From the NCBI RefSeq assembly GCF_900102485.1, contig NZ_FNBX01000014.1, positions 7,296-71,295 on the forward strand: a stretch of 64,000 nucleotides of DNA, given 5' to 3'. The position numbers and the translations under genes were made by a program. This DNA is from Desulfovibrio legallii. GTDB lineage: Bacteria > Desulfobacterota > Desulfovibrionia > Desulfovibrionales > Desulfovibrionaceae. The stretch's first letter is position 1; each line of letters starts with the position of its first letter. Below are positions 9,893 through 23,796 of this stretch, piece by piece. The notes beneath the pieces are model-generated. The model was not told the DNA's origin. It saw only the letters and a list, made by a program, of their open reading frames with translations, and did not search any database.

Positions 9893-9978
9893 GGCGGGCT
9901 CCAGAGCGGGGGGCCCCGGCGCGCAGCGGCGTCAGGGCCCTCCCGTGGGCGATGTTGGGCGATGGCCTTGCGGTGCGG

Positions 9979-11181
9979 TTACCGCACTTCCACGCACTGC
10001 CAGGGCAGGCCGTAGCGGTTGAGGTCTTCCATGAAGGGGTCTGGGTCCATCTGTTCCATATTCCAGACGCCGGGCTTGCGCCACAGGCCGGAGGCCACCA
10101 TCTTTGCGCCGATCATGGCGGGCACGCCTGTGGTATAGGAAATGGCCTGGGAGCCCACCTCGGCATAGCAGGCTTCATGGTCGCAGATGTTGTAGATGTA
10201 GACGGTTTTTTCCTTGCCGCCCTTGACGCCGCGCAGCACGTCGCCAATGCAGGTCTTGCCCTTGGTGAGGGGGCCGAGGGAGGCCGGGTCGGGCAGCAGT
10301 TTGGCCAGGAACTGAATGGGCACAATGTCCTGGCCCTGGAATTTGACGGGATCAATGCGGGTCATGCCCACGTTGCCCAGCACCTTGAGGTGGTTCAGGT
10401 AGTTGTCCGAAAAAGTCATCCAGAAGCGGGCCCGGCGAATGCCCTTGAGGTTGCGCACCAGGGATTCCAGCTCCTCGTGGTACATAAGATAGCACTTTTT
10501 GGGGCCGATGCCGTCGGGGAAGTCGTAGGTCATGGACCAGGAGAGGGGGTCGGTTTCCACCCATTCGCCGCGTTCCCAGTAGCGGCCCCGGGCCGTGACC
10601 TCGCGGATGTTGATTTCCGGATTGAAGTTGGTGGCAAAGGGCTGGCCGTGGTCGCCCGCGTTGCAGTCGATGATGTCCAGCACCTGCACTTCGTCCAGCT
10701 GGTGCTTGAGGGCCCAGGCCGCGTAGACGTTGGTCACGCCGGGGTCGAAGCCGGAACCCAGCAGGGCGGTGAGCCCGGCCTCGCGGAAGCGTTCGCCGTA
10801 GGCCCACTGCCATTTGTATTCAAATTTGGCCGTATCCAGGGGTTCGTAGTTGGCGGTATCCACATAGTGCACGCCGCATTCCAGGCAGGCGTCCATAATG
10901 TGCAGGTCCTGGTAGGGCAGGGCCACGTTGCAGACCAGGTCGGGCTTCAGATCCCGCAGCAGGGCGCAGAGCTCCGGCACGTTGTCCGCGTCCACCTGCG
11001 CGGTGCTGAGGTCCGCATCCAGGCGTTTTTTAACGCTTTGGGCGATGGCGTCGCACTTGGCGCGGGTGCGGCTGGCCAGGGTGATATGGCTGAAGGCCTG
11101 TTCGTACTTGGCGGCCTGGGCGCACTTGTGGGCCACCACGCTGCCCACGCCGCCCGCGCCGATGATGAGAAGATTGGCCAT
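9979..11181 (-). CDS. Saccharopine dehydrogenase-family protein, probable carboxynorspermidine dehydrogenase
   Basis: A 400-residue oxidoreductase with an N-terminal Rossmann fold (IGAGGVGSVVAHKCAQ, residues 7-22). The overall pattern (HYVDTANYEPLDTAKF, GSGFDPGVTNVYAAWA, DCNAGDHGQPFATNFNPEIN) is that of carboxynorspermidine/carboxyspermidine dehydrogenase, which condenses aspartate semialdehyde with a diamine in the alternative polyamine route. The start at MANLLIIGAGG is chosen over a longer frame because the Rossmann strand begins there. The decarboxylase partner NspC is not within the window. Confidence 0.82.
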   Translation of the reverse strand: MANLLIIGAGGVGSVVAHKCAQAAKYEQAFSHITLASRTRAKCDAIAQSVKKRLDADLSTAQVDADNVPELCALLRDLKPDLVCNVALPYQDLHIMDACLECGVHYVDTANYEPLDTAKFEYKWQWAYGERFREAGLTALLGSGFDPGVTNVYAAWALKHQLDEVQVLDIIDCNAGDHGQPFATNFNPEINIREVTARGRYWERGEWVETDPLSWSMTYDFPDGIGPKKCYLMYHEELESLVRNLKGIRRARFWMTFSDNYLNHLKVLGNVGMTRIDPVKFQGQDIVPIQFLAKLLPDPASLGPLTKGKTCIGDVLRGVKGGKEKTVYIYNICDHEACYAEVGSQAISYTTGVPAMIGAKMVASGLWRKPGVWNMEQMDPDPFMEDLNRYGLPWQCVEVR

Positions 11182-11251
11182 GATGTCTATAACCTCGTCT
11201 GTTGCAGGCGTGGAGGCCTTTTTCAAAAAGGGCCTCCCTCACAAAATGCCC

Positions 11252-14196
<2,945 letters not shown>

Positions 14197-14200
<4 letters not shown>

Positions 14201-15057
14201 AGGGAAAGACGCTGCCGCCAGGATTGCACGGTATTGGACAGGAGCATGGCAATGGTCATGGGCCCCACGCCGCCGGGCACCGGGGTGATGGCCCGGGCTT
14301 TCTGACTTACGGCGGCAAAGTCCGCATCGCCGCAAAGGCCCTGGGGCGTGCGGTTGATGCCCACGTCAACAACCACCGCGCCTTCGCGCACCATGTCGGC
14401 GGTAATGCTGCGCGGCCGGCCCATAGCCAGGAACAGAAAATCCGCCTGACGGCACTGCGCCGCCAGGTCCGGCGTGCGGGAGTGGCACACGGTTACCGTG
14501 GCGTCGCCGTAGGGGCCGGGCTGGGTAAGCAGCATGGCCAGGGGCTTGCCCACAATGTTGGAGCGCCCCACCACCACGGCCCGGCAGCCCGCCGTGGGCA
14601 GCTCGTAACGCCGCAACAGCTCCATGACCCCGGCAGGCGTGCAGGAAACAAAGCCCGGCAGGCCTACGGAAAGCCGCCCCACGTTCATGGGGTGGAAGCC
14701 GTCCACGTCCTTGTCCGGATCGATGGCCAGCAGGCAGGCCTGAGCGTCCAGGCCGCCCGGCAGGGGCAGCTGCAGCAGGATGCCGTCCACGGCCGGATCC
14801 GCATTGCAGGCGCGGATCAGGGCCAGCAGATCCGCCTGGCTGGTGCCTGCGGGCAGATGGTGCGGAAAGGACACGATGCCCGCTTCGGCGCAGGCCCGTT
14901 CCTTGTTGCGCACATAGACCTGCGAGGCCGGATCCTCGCCCACCAGAATCACCGCCAGGCCCGGCGCGCGCGCGCCCTCGGCCCGCGCGGCGGCCACGGC
15001 CTCGGCCAGCTCGGCCCGCAGGGCCGCGGCCGTTGCTTTGCCGTCGATCAGAAGCAT
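14197..15057 (-). CDS. folD: Bifunctional methylenetetrahydrofolate dehydrogenase/cyclohydrolase
   Basis: A 286-residue FolD. Conserved motifs are [14 protein letters not shown] with the catalytic lysine, [25 protein letters not shown] and the NADP-binding [14 protein letters not shown], ending with [15 protein letters not shown]. It interconverts 5,10-methylene-THF and 10-formyl-THF and so feeds one-carbon units to MetF. It is directly upstream of and overlaps uvrA, an unusual functional pairing. Confidence 0.97.
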
Positions 15058-15089
15058 GTTTTCTCCACAGGTAGAAGGGGGGAAATTTT

Positions 15090-15130
15090 GTGGGGGAGGG
15101 CCCCTGATGCAAAAGGGTTTCCTCCCCCAC
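15090..15130 (-). repeat. Hairpin related to repeat family 1, copy C
   Basis: GTGGGGGAGG (15090-15099) pairs perfectly with CCTCCCCCAC (15121-15130) around a 21-nt loop containing a smaller CCC/GGG stem. The arms resemble family 1, but the ACTTTTGT core is absent. It lies between eno and folD on the minus strand. Confidence 0.55.
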
Positions 15131-15207
15131 GCCTTTTCCCGATAACGTCAGGGCACTGCACCCTGGCAATGCCCAGGCGGCAGTGCGGGCAGACGCTCGC
15201 CGCGCAG

Positions 15208-15247
15208 GCGCGGGTACGCGCCGGAATGCGCGGGTACGCGCCGGAAT
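15208..15247. repeat. 20-bp tandem duplication
   Basis: Two exact head-to-tail copies of a 20-bp unit (GCGCGGGTACGCGCCGGAAT) in the eno-folD gap. Only two units are present, so this is not a CRISPR or VNTR of note. Confidence 0.7.
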
Positions 15248-15346
15248 GCGCGTCCGCCTGCCCTTGCGAACGTGCGTTCCCACGGGCAGCGCGCACGGCT
15301 CCGGCATCAGAGGCAGGCCGGAAGCCGCACCGGGCCCGAAGGCGCG

Positions 15347-17507
<2,161 letters not shown>

Positions 17508-17591
17508 ACCTGCCCCCCCCTGACGGCCGTTCTTACGCGCAGCCGCAGTATGCCCCATCCCTGGCCGGGAAGCAAGGCGCGCCCCGGCCCT

Positions 17592-18842
17592 TCAGCGGCG
17601 GCGCGCGCCCAGGACGTTGGGCAGCAGGGCCCGCAGGTCGCCGGTCACCAGCAGGCCCGCGGCGCTTTTGCCCGCAAGCTCTCTGGTCAACGCCGGAGAG
17701 CGCACCAGCAGCCCGGCCTGGCCGCCGCCTTCCACATACATGACCGTGCGCACATTAAGGGGTAGGTGCAGCAATTGCTGGGCAAAGGCGTAGGCCTCCA
17801 CGGGCTGACGGCAGTGCAGAAAAAGGATCTGCCCGTCCCCGTCCACGGCCACGGCCGAAATGGAGTAGAGCGGCCCCCCAGGCGACCAGAGGATGCGCCG
17901 GTCCGCGCTGGTCATGCGGTAGTTCTGCACCACCAGGCGGTAGTGGTTGAGCTGGTCCTGCCAGTCGGGGGCGTCCTTATCCAGGATAGTGGCCCGCGGC
18001 AGAGCGTCGTTATCGGGGCCGGCCACAAAAAAGGCCCCGAAGCGCTGCACCAGGCGGCCGTTATTGACGTGCGCGCCCTCCCGCATATAGCCCGTGCTGG
18101 TCAGCCCGTCGGGCAGGTACATGCTGGCGTTGATGGCGGCGGCAAGGTTGTACTGCTCGCCCCACTGGCTCAGGGCCCGCGGCGGGCCGCCGTCCAGCGA
18201 GCGCGCGCAGAGGACAAAATCAAAGCGTTGGGGATCAATGCGCAGGGCCGTGAGCAGGGCTTCGCTCTCGTGGAGCTGAAATTCGCCGAACAGCAAACCC
18301 GGCTCCAGTTCCCGCCAGGCGGCGCGGCCCGCGCTGTCCACCCCGCCCTGGGGCGGTCCGCCCTGCCCGCCGGGCGCGGCCGCGCCATCGGAAGGGGCAA
18401 CGCCCAGGCCTTCGGCCGGGGAGGCCGGGCTTTCCGGGGCAAGGCTTGCGGCTGGCGCGGGGGCGAAAAACGGCACAGCCCCCGCGTCCCGGATCGCAGC
18501 TGCGGCACCAGCCCCGGCAGCGGGCGGGGCCGTCGGAAGGGCTGGCGCGGCCGGGGCGGTTGCCGCCTCCGGCGGCAGGGCCGGCGCAGCGGATGCGGCG
18601 CGCCCTGAATCGGGCTCCGGAGCGGCGCTGCGGGCCGGGCCGGGGGCAGCGGGCGCAGCAAACGCCGGGGGCGCGGCATCGTCCGGCAGGGCGCGGGCAA
18701 GGCCCACGGCAATCCAGGCCCACAGCGCGGCGCAGCACAGCCCGGCCGCGAGCCCGAAGGCCCGCCGCCCATGCCGCCCTCCCGCGCGGGGAGGCCCCCC
18801 GGCCGAAGCCGCACCTGCTGCTGGAATCTTTTTTGTTGTCAT
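17592..18842 (-). CDS. Membrane-anchored phosphodiester glycosidase (NAGPA) family protein
   Basis: A 416-residue protein with a basic N-terminus, a membrane anchor (about residues 28-50) and then a ~110-residue linker made almost entirely of Ala, Pro and Gly. The C-terminal ~240 residues match the phosphodiester glycosidase/NAGPA fold: NLAAAINASMYLPDGLTSTGY, VNNGRLVQ, NYRMTSADRRILWSPGG and YVEGGGQAGLLVR. The product should sit in the periplasm. Relatives remove N-acetylglucosamine or act on surface polysaccharides; the substrate here is unknown. It is divergent to metF. Confidence 0.75.
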   Translation of the reverse strand: MTTKKIPAAGAASAGGPPRAGGRHGRRAFGLAAGLCCAALWAWIAVGLARALPDDAAPPAFAAPAAPGPARSAAPEPDSGRAASAAPALPPEAATAPAAPALPTAPPAAGAGAAAAIRDAGAVPFFAPAPAASLAPESPASPAEGLGVAPSDGAAAPGGQGGPPQGGVDSAGRAAWRELEPGLLFGEFQLHESEALLTALRIDPQRFDFVLCARSLDGGPPRALSQWGEQYNLAAAINASMYLPDGLTSTGYMREGAHVNNGRLVQRFGAFFVAGPDNDALPRATILDKDAPDWQDQLNHYRLVVQNYRMTSADRRILWSPGGPLYSISAVAVDGDGQILFLHCRQPVEAYAFAQQLLHLPLNVRTVMYVEGGGQAGLLVRSPALTRELAGKSAAGLLVTGDLRALLPNVLGARRR

Positions 18843-18940
18843 AGTGCGCCTGCTGCCCCTGAATTACGACCAGTTGCGGCTTTTGGCAAGATTGCCCGCC
18901 AGGGGCAGGCGCGGACGGCGCAGCTACCTGGGCGACAGAC

Positions 18941-18968
18941 TTGACATATCAACTTATCTTGATATTGT
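18941..18968 (+). promoter_or_regulatory. metF promoter
   Basis: TTGACA (18941-18946), 16-nt spacer, TATTGT (18963-18968), about 55 nt before the metF ATG. The consensus -35 and AT-rich spacer stand out in a GC-rich background. The spacer is filled by an inverted repeat listed separately. Confidence 0.7.
18946..18965 (+). promoter_or_regulatory. Inverted-repeat operator in the metF promoter (ATATCA-N8-TGATAT)
   Basis: ATATCAA and TTGATAT form perfect 7-bp arms around six bases, exactly between the -35 and -10 boxes of metF, a classic repressor position. The same ATATCA-N8-TGATAT pattern lies at the panC start (56775-56794). By context it could be a SahR-type (SAH-responsive) methionine-metabolism operator; that name is an inference. 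Confidence 0.7.
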
Positions 18969-19023
18969 TATTAAGTGGATTGACCACGCTCCTGCGCGTA
19001 TCATTATCAAAGAGGATGGCAGT

Positions 19024-19935
19024 ATGAACATTGGCCGCAAGATCCGCGCCGTTGGCGCGCCCTTTTGCTCCCTGGAATTTTTCCCGCCTGCCGATGCGGC
19101 CCAGCTGCCGGCGTTTTACGCCACAGTGGAGCGGCTGCGCGCGCTGGACCCCCTCTTTGTTTCCGTGACCTACGGCGCGGGCGGGGCCCGACAGCAGAAC
19201 ACCCTGACCGTCACCGCGGAGCTGGCCCGCCGGGGTTTCACGGCTATGGCCCACCTCACCTGCGTGGGGGCGGAGCCGGAATCCATTGCGGGCTTTCTGC
19301 AGGCCCTGCGCGCCGCCGGGGTGGACAATGTGCTGGCCCTGCGCGGTGATCCGCCCGCGAACCGGCCTGAGGACAAGCCCTGGGACTGGAGCCGGGCGCA
19401 TTTTCACCACGCTGCGGATCTAGTGGCCTTTGCCCGCCAGCGCGAGCCCGGCATGGGCATCGGCGTGGCGGCCTACCCTGCGCCGCACCCGGAATCCCCC
19501 TCCTTTGCCGAAGACCGCCGCCGCACGGCGGAAAAGCTCCGCGCCGGCGCGGATTTCGCCCTGACCCAGCTTTTTTTTGACGCCCGCGAGTATGAGGATC
19601 TGGTGGCCCGGCTGCGCGCCCAGGGCATTGCCATCCCCATTGTGCCCGGCATTCTGCCCATCCAGAGCTTCGATTCCCTGCGTCGGGTGCTTGCCCTGTG
19701 CGGGGCCAACATTCCCGGCAAGCTCTACCTTGATCTGGAAGCCGCCGACGCCAGGGGCGGCGCGCAGGCCGTGCGGGAAGTGGGCCTGGCCTTTGCCGTG
19801 CGCCAGATCCGTCGTCTGCTGGAAAGCGGCGCGCCGGGCGTGCACCTTTACACCCTCAACAAGGCCGACCTCTGCCTGCGTCTGGCGCAGGAGACGGGGC
19901 TGAGCCACGACAAGGCATGCGCCCCTTCGTCCTGA
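19024..19935 (+). CDS. metF: Methylenetetrahydrofolate reductase
   Basis: A 303-residue FAD-dependent TIM-barrel enzyme that makes 5-methyl-THF for methionine synthesis. Motifs: SLEFFPPADAAQLPAF, the catalytic-Glu region FFP; FVSVTYGAGGARQQNT; HLTCVGAE; NVLALRGDPP; and PIVPGILPIQSF. ATG at 19024 follows an AGAGGA ribosome-binding site. The frame is open for a further 60 codons upstream, but that stretch covers the promoter. The gene's end overlaps the signal-peptide start of the CotH gene by 19 nt. Confidence 0.95.
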   Translation: MNIGRKIRAVGAPFCSLEFFPPADAAQLPAFYATVERLRALDPLFVSVTYGAGGARQQNTLTVTAELARRGFTAMAHLTCVGAEPESIAGFLQALRAAGVDNVLALRGDPPANRPEDKPWDWSRAHFHHAADLVAFARQREPGMGIGVAAYPAPHPESPSFAEDRRRTAEKLRAGADFALTQLFFDAREYEDLVARLRAQGIAIPIVPGILPIQSFDSLRRVLALCGANIPGKLYLDLEAADARGGAQAVREVGLAFAVRQIRRLLESGAPGVHLYTLNKADLCLRLAQETGLSHDKACAPSS

Positions 19936-22178
19936 GCCTGTTTGCAGCCCTGCTGCTGGCCTGTGCAGGGGTGGCCTGGCTGGCGCCGGAAATGGCCCGC
20001 TAGGGCCTTCCCGTCAGCGCTGAGCCCACCCAGCGCGAAAGCGTCTGCACCCTGCTGGCGCACGAAACGCAGCGTCGCCTGACGCCGCGCTTCAGCCCGG
20101 CAGGGCACTTTTTTGCGGCCCCCATCCGCGTAACCTTGACCACGGAACAGCCCGAAGCCCGCATCCACTATACGCTGGACGGTTCAGAGCCCACGGCGCA
20201 AAGCCCCCTTTATACGGAGCCCATCAGACTCGGCCCCGCAAAGAACACGACCTGCGTGGTGGTCAAGGCCAGGGCCGTGGCAGGGGACCGGACCAGCGCC
20301 GCCAGCGTGCACAGCTATTTTTTTGATCCCCACATTGCGGCGCGGTTCTCCTCCTACGTCTTTTCCCTTTCCACAAACCCGGACAACCTTTACGGCCACG
20401 AACGCGGCATTCTGGTGCCCGGCAGGCTGCGCGCCCTTTCCGAAGCGCAGCATCCCTATCTCGACGCCACCGCGCACAACGCCAACTACAAAGGCCGCGG
20501 GCGGGAGTGGGAACGCCCCGTCGCGGTAGAGGTTTTCAGCCCGGAAGGCACGCGCATCCTGGAGCAGGCGGCCGGGCTGCGGGTTTTTGGCGGGGTTTCG
20601 CGGCACGCGCTGCAAAAATCCCTGCGGCTTATTGCGCGCAAAAGCTACGAAAAAGGCCACGGCAAATTCGACTATCCTTTTTTCCCGGAATTGGCCCTCC
20701 CGACTGCGCCGCGCCCTATGTTGGCCTTTGACGGACTGGTGCTCAGCAACGGCGGCCAGGATCTGGAAGACGCGCAGCTGCGCACGCCCCTGCTCACCCG
20801 GCTGGCCGCCAAGGCCGGCTATCTCTGGGTGGCCCCGTCCCATTCCGCGGCGGTGTTTCTCAACGGCGCGTACTACGGGCACGCCTTTTTGACCACGCGC
20901 GTGGACGACAGCTTTCTGGCCGATGCGCTGCACGTGTCCAAAGGGGACATCACCGTTCTAGACGGCGGCGTGCGCGAGTTGCGTTCTTCCCCCAAGTACC
21001 CGCATCTGCTGCATTTAAGGGAAATTACGGACTTCCGCAGGCTTGCCGAAGCCTGTGCAGACCGCCCCATGGACGCCGCGCTGCTTACGGCCGTTGCCCG
21101 GCAGGTGGATGTGGACAACCTGCTCTCCTACTACGTCGCTGAAATTTATGTGGACAACCGGGACTGGCCCGATGACCAGAACAACGTCAGAGTCTGGCGC
21201 TACAGCGGCGACACGACGCTCCCCCTGCCGGAGCTGGACGGCCGCTGGCGTTATGTGCTCTATGATCTGGACGCTACGGCCATGAGCCTGTGGCACGGCA
21301 TGCAAGGGGCAGACGCCCCTTCTCTTGCCCGGGTTATGAAAAAGAGCCCCATCTTTGCCGCCCTGCTCACGCGGCCGGAGCTGGCGGCGCAATTTGCCAA
21401 CAACCTGTGCGACATGGCCTTTGCCCACTTTACCCCGGACAAAGTGCGCGCCGCCATGGCGGCCCTGGACGCCGTCAGCCTGAAGGAAATCCGCTACGCG
21501 GCCGCACACGGCGCGTACAGCCCGCCGGGGCTGGGGCAGAAAATTATGGCCGGGCGGCAAAACATTCTGCGTTTTTTTGAAGAGCGCCCGGCGCATATGC
21601 TGCACGAGCTGCGAGAAACTTTCGGATATACTGAGCTTTATGAAGTTTCTGTACAGGGCCGGGCCCGCTGCGGCACCATCGCTGGCGAGAACCCTGTGGG
21701 CTGGTATTTTGTGGAAAATCCAGTTATAGTTGCTCCTTTACTGACGCCCACCGTCGCCTTTGACCACTGGGAGGTCAACGGCGTTGTCCGCCGCGGGCCG
21801 ACCCTGGCGGTTTCCGCCCAGGACGCGGTAGACGGGCGCGTGCGGGTTGTCCTGGCGACGCGGCCGCATCCCGTGCCTTTCGCGCTGGAAGAAGCCTACG
21901 ACCAGGGCGCCCTGTGCGGTTTTACCCTGCGCAACGTGAGCGACGCGCCCCAGAGTGCGGACGGCCTGTATCTGAGTGACCGCCTGGATAAACCGCGCAA
22001 ATATCGCTTAAAAGATTTGACGCTGCAGCCCGGCGAGTTCGCCCAGTTTGTGGGCAAGGGCCACCGGCATGCCAAGGCGCTGTTGCGGCGCAACGTCAAC
22101 TTCAACCCCAGAAAGGGCGAGACCGTCTACCTGCGGGACGCGGCGGGAAACATCCTGTCCTCCATCCCGGTGCGGTAG
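19917..22178 (+). CDS. CotH-family protein, interrupted by an in-frame amber codon after its signal peptide
   Basis: From ATG 19917 the frame encodes a signal peptide (MRPFVLSLFAALLLACAGVA, then WLAPEMAR), meets TAG at 20001-20003 (codon 29), and stays open to 22178. The part after the stop has a chitobiase-type C-terminal beta-domain (HYTLDGSEPTAQSPLY) that begins upstream of the first possible restart, TTG at 20136, which lacks a ribosome-binding site. Then comes a CotH-like domain (YVAEIYVDNRDWPDDQNN, WRYVLYDLDATAMS) and a C-terminal LTD-like region. CotH proteins are secreted kinase-like proteins. The frame is otherwise intact, so this is a recent nonsense mutation, a read-through gene or a sequence error. 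Tight linkage to DUF4956 and VTC-domain genes is typical of the family. Confidence 0.75.
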
Positions 22179-22209
22179 TCCGCTCCAGTTTTGGGCAGCC
22201 TGGTGCACC

Positions 22210-22869
22210 ATGACCGAAGAACTCCGCAAACTGCTGCTTCTGCTCTCGCAGCAGGAAAGCCTCAGTTTTGTCTCCCTCGCCACCACCATGACCGTGGCCC
22301 TGGGCTGCGGCCTGGCTATCTATCTGCTCTATAAATATTTTTACCGCGGCGTGATCTACAGCGAAAATTTCGGCGTGCTGCTGCTTCTGGTCAGCGGCGT
22401 CACGGCTTTCATCATCATTACCATCGGCACCAACTTCGTGCTTTCGCTGGGCATGGTGGGCGCGCTGTCCATTGTCCGCTTCCGCGCGCCGATCAAGGAT
22501 CCCCTGGACGTGGGCTTCCTGTACTGGAGCATCGCGGCCGGACTTACGGCCGGGGCGCGTCTCTACATGGTGGCGGTATTCGGCACGGCCGTGCTGGGGC
22601 TGGTCTACATTCTCATGCACGCCGTGCACAAGGGCCGGCGCGTCTTCCTGCTCATCCTGCGCTACGCCGCCGAGGCCGAGACGGCCGTGGTCGGTCTGCT
22701 TGCGCCCCTCAAGGGCAAGCTGAAGAACAAGAGCGTCAGCGGCGGCCTGACGGAGCTGACTCTGGAAGTCCGCGTCAAAGACGGCCGGACGGCCTTCATA
22801 GAGCCCTTAACCGCCGTTCCCGGCGTGGAAAGCGCCACCCTGGTGGAATATAACGGCGATTATGTTTAG
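22210..22869 (+). CDS. DUF4956 domain-containing membrane protein
   Basis: A 219-residue protein with about four N-terminal membrane segments (residues ~20-135) containing FGVLLLLVSGVTAFIIITIG and MVGALSIVRFRAPIKDPLD, the hallmark of DUF4956. A cytoplasmic C-terminal domain of ~85 residues follows. The family is usually encoded beside CotH and VTC-domain proteins, as here; its function is unknown. The ATG at 22210 is 31 nt after the CotH stop. The start lacks a strong Shine-Dalgarno, so translation may depend on the upstream gene. Its TAG stop is overlapped by a family-2 repeat. Confidence 0.85.
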   Translation: MTEELRKLLLLLSQQESLSFVSLATTMTVALGCGLAIYLLYKYFYRGVIYSENFGVLLLLVSGVTAFIIITIGTNFVLSLGMVGALSIVRFRAPIKDPLDVGFLYWSIAAGLTAGARLYMVAVFGTAVLGLVYILMHAVHKGRRVFLLILRYAAEAETAVVGLLAPLKGKLKNKSVSGGLTELTLEVRVKDGRTAFIEPLTAVPGVESATLVEYNGDYV

Positions 22870-22975
22870 AGCAGATCAACTTTGAGAATATGCATTCTCA
22901 AAGTTCAAGGCACGCTTGTTTCGGCGCTTAACAGCGCAATAAATTGCGCTTACGCCTCCACAACGGGCGTCTGCT
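22868..22975 (+). repeat. Repeat family 2, copy 1 (~108 bp, AGCAGA/TCTGCT ends)
   Basis: The element begins AGAGCAGA on the last two bases of the DUF4956 stop codon and ends TCTGCT directly before the VTC gene's stop codon. Inside are a perfect palindrome (CTTTGAGAAT-ATGC-ATTCTCAAAG) and a GCGCAAT/ATTGCGC stem. Three further copies lie at 46309, 47375 and 59108. Confidence 0.85.
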
Positions 22976-23698
22976 TTAGCTGAAGCCGTGCTCCATAAGG
23001 CAGAACCGGGCCATGACGTACTTGGAAATGGCCAGCTGCGTCATCTCCATGCCGGAAAACAGCCGGGCCGCCGCATCGGGCAGGAAACCGTCGTATTTCA
23101 GCTCCAGAATCGTGAGCCCGTCTGTCTGCACGGGCAAGAGAACCGCGCTCCCTGGTCGGGCGGCGCGCAGGCCGCTGTCAAAGGTCACGCGCACGTTGCC
23201 GGGCGCATAGCTGAAGGCCTCCCGGTCATAGTCCACCTGCACCACGGGGCGCAGCCCCGCCCGCAGCCAGGCGGCGTAAAAAGCCCGCCACACCGGTGCC
23301 TGCTCCCCCGCCGCGCAGCCGAAATCGCCCCGGCACAGCCGCCGGAACTGCTCCGGCGCGAGCCAGACCTGGTCCTTGCGGGAAAGATCGCCGCATTTGT
23401 GCTTGCGCTCCAGCCGCGCCTTCTCCGTCGCCCCGTCGTACCAGCGCAGCCGCCATTTGTCCCGCACCAGGGCCCCGCACTGCTTCTGGCGCAACGCCGT
23501 ATCGTAAAGGTCGTCAAAATACAGGCTGCTGATGTGGTAAGGGCCGTTCTGCGCATGCCTGTCCGGGCGCAGCAGCCAAGCCACGCGCTGTCGCAACGTC
23601 AGCGCGTCCCCAGGCGTGAGGTAGTATTTGCGTTCGCAGCGGAATCCGCGCTGTACGGATGTGGCCCGCGCAGGCACTGGCAGTGAGAAGAGGGGCAT
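22976..23698 (-). CDS. VTC domain-containing protein (polyphosphate polymerase-like)
   Basis: A 240-residue protein of the VTC/triphosphate-tunnel fold. Visible features are the basic opening RCERKYYLTPGDALTLRQRV, YHISSLYFDDLYDTALRQK, LRWYDGATEKARLERKHKCG, VQVDYDREAF and LELKYDGFLP: alternating charged strands that line the tunnel. Yeast Vtc4 makes polyphosphate; the bacterial role beside CotH and DUF4956 is unproven. It faces the DUF4956 gene, with only repeat 22868-22975 between the two stops. Confidence 0.85.
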   Translation of the reverse strand: MPLFSLPVPARATSVQRGFRCERKYYLTPGDALTLRQRVAWLLRPDRHAQNGPYHISSLYFDDLYDTALRQKQCGALVRDKWRLRWYDGATEKARLERKHKCGDLSRKDQVWLAPEQFRRLCRGDFGCAAGEQAPVWRAFYAAWLRAGLRPVVQVDYDREAFSYAPGNVRVTFDSGLRAARPGSAVLLPVQTDGLTILELKYDGFLPDAAARLFSGMEMTQLAISKYVMARFCLMEHGFS

Positions 23699-23796
23699 TA
23701 TTGTATGTTACCCTTTGATGACGCCGAAGTAAAGCGGCGCTTCCGGGCCGTGCGCCGTATTGACCGCCTTCCCCTCTCCACGGTAGGTTGTGCGCC

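Noticed and set aside
15208-15247. Possible CRISPR-like repeat
   Set aside because: Only two directly adjoining units and no spacers. No CRISPR array is visible anywhere in the window.
20001-20003. Amber codon read as pyrrolysine
   Set aside because: No pyl genes are visible, and the position follows a signal peptide rather than a methylamine methyltransferase active site.
20136-20138. TTG at 20136 as the true start of the CotH gene
   Set aside because: It has no ribosome-binding site, would remove the signal peptide and would begin in the middle of the chitobiase-like domain.
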